From contig JAEOTI010000652.1 of NCBI GenBank assembly GCA_016839955.1, forward strand, positions 1 through 6,132: DNA of 6,132 nucleotides. The letters run 5' to 3'. Shown here piece by piece: positions 5,949-6,132 of this stretch. The notes below the pieces were generated by a model. It had not been told where the DNA came from and made no database searches. It saw only the letters and a list, made by a program, of their open reading frames with translations. The DNA is from Candidatus Hodarchaeota archaeon (GTDB lineage: Archaea; Asgardarchaeota; Heimdallarchaeia; Hodarchaeales; YT1-057). Positions within the stretch are counted from its first letter, which is position 1; each line of letters opens with the position of its first letter. Made by a program: the position numbers and the translations under genes.

Positions 5949-5969
5949 TTTACATTCCTTAACAACTTG

Positions 5970-6132
5970 GGGGTTATCAACTGTTATGTGAGTTTATAAC
6001 CAAACATTAGCATTGATTAGCAGATGTGACAATGAAGATAGCTGACGGGCACGACAGAAAGGGGTTATCACCTGCTTTTCTCAGTTTTAGACAAATTTTG
6101 TCAACCATTAGCACCTCTGACAAACACGGATT
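5970..6132. repeat. Two diverged copies of a 91-bp direct repeat, running off the right edge
   Basis: GGGGTTATCAACTG (5970-5983) recurs as GGGGTTATCACCTG (6061-6074). ATTAGCA-N4-TGACAA (6016-6032) recurs at 6107-6123. Both pairs are offset by exactly 91 bp. Aligning 5970-6039 with 6061-6130 without gaps gives about 43 identities in 70 positions. The second copy is cut by the end of the window. 91 is not a multiple of three, so the repeat is not a coding repeat in one frame. The region lies upstream of the TPR promoter and holds no convincing gene. Confidence 0.6.

Noticed and set aside
6007..6132. Open frame of 41 codons on the minus strand entering from the right edge, stopping at TAA 6009-6007
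   Set aside because: Its translation has no recognisable domain. The stretch is covered by the 91-bp repeat, whose period is not a multiple of three, and no ribosome or codon signal supports it. It could be the tail of a gene beyond the window, but the evidence is insufficient.
5970..6132. CRISPR array
   Set aside because: Only two copies are seen. The period is 91 bp, the conserved words are split across the unit, and identity is about 60 percent; CRISPR repeats are near-identical, about 25-37 bp, with uniform spacers.
1..6132. Insertion sequence, transposase, integrase or attachment site
   Set aside because: No transposase or recombinase motif appears in any frame, and there are no terminal inverted repeats with target duplications. 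The inverted repeats found are short and promoter- or terminator-associated.

Overview
The window is AT-rich, and its signals look archaeal. TATA/BRE-like elements sit at sensible distances from starts, U-tracts stand in for terminators, and the start codons are GTG and TTG. It also encodes a secreted, sequon-rich, membrane-anchored protease and a 40-residue-period TPR protein. Together these suggest an archaeon. An Asgard lineage (Heimdallarchaeia-like) is my best guess, but that is inference from gene style; no rRNA or marker gene is present.

Layout, left to right. (1) Positions 2-181 (+) hold the last 59 residues of a DMT/EamA-family transporter. (2) Only 11 nt away and convergent with it, 193-1923 (-) encodes a 576-residue M14 zinc carboxypeptidase. 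It has a signal peptide, a complete catalytic set, an Asp-rich insert, a C-terminal beta region and a C-terminal membrane anchor. (3) Positions 1924-2261 form a divergent promoter region with several inverted repeats. (4) Positions 2262-4178 (+) encode a 638-residue membrane protein with about 14 helices. It matches no transporter family I know, and its soluble C-terminal domain looks like a PD-(D/E)XK nuclease that has lost two catalytic acids. (5) Positions 4179-4418 are a convergent intergenic gap with a hairpin and T-tracts in both directions. (6) Positions 4419-5909 (-) encode a 496-residue TPR protein whose start is ambiguous by one base. (7) Positions 5910-6132 hold its promoter and two diverged copies of a 91-bp direct repeat running off the right edge.

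There is no clear operon: each gene is monocistronic within the window and neighbours are convergent or divergent. The protease acts outside the cell on peptides. The membrane protein is of unknown function and shares a divergent control region with the protease. The TPR protein is probably a cytoplasmic scaffold. A functional link among the three is not shown. The most unusual items are the membrane protein with its degenerate nuclease-like tail, and the 91-bp repeat at the right edge.
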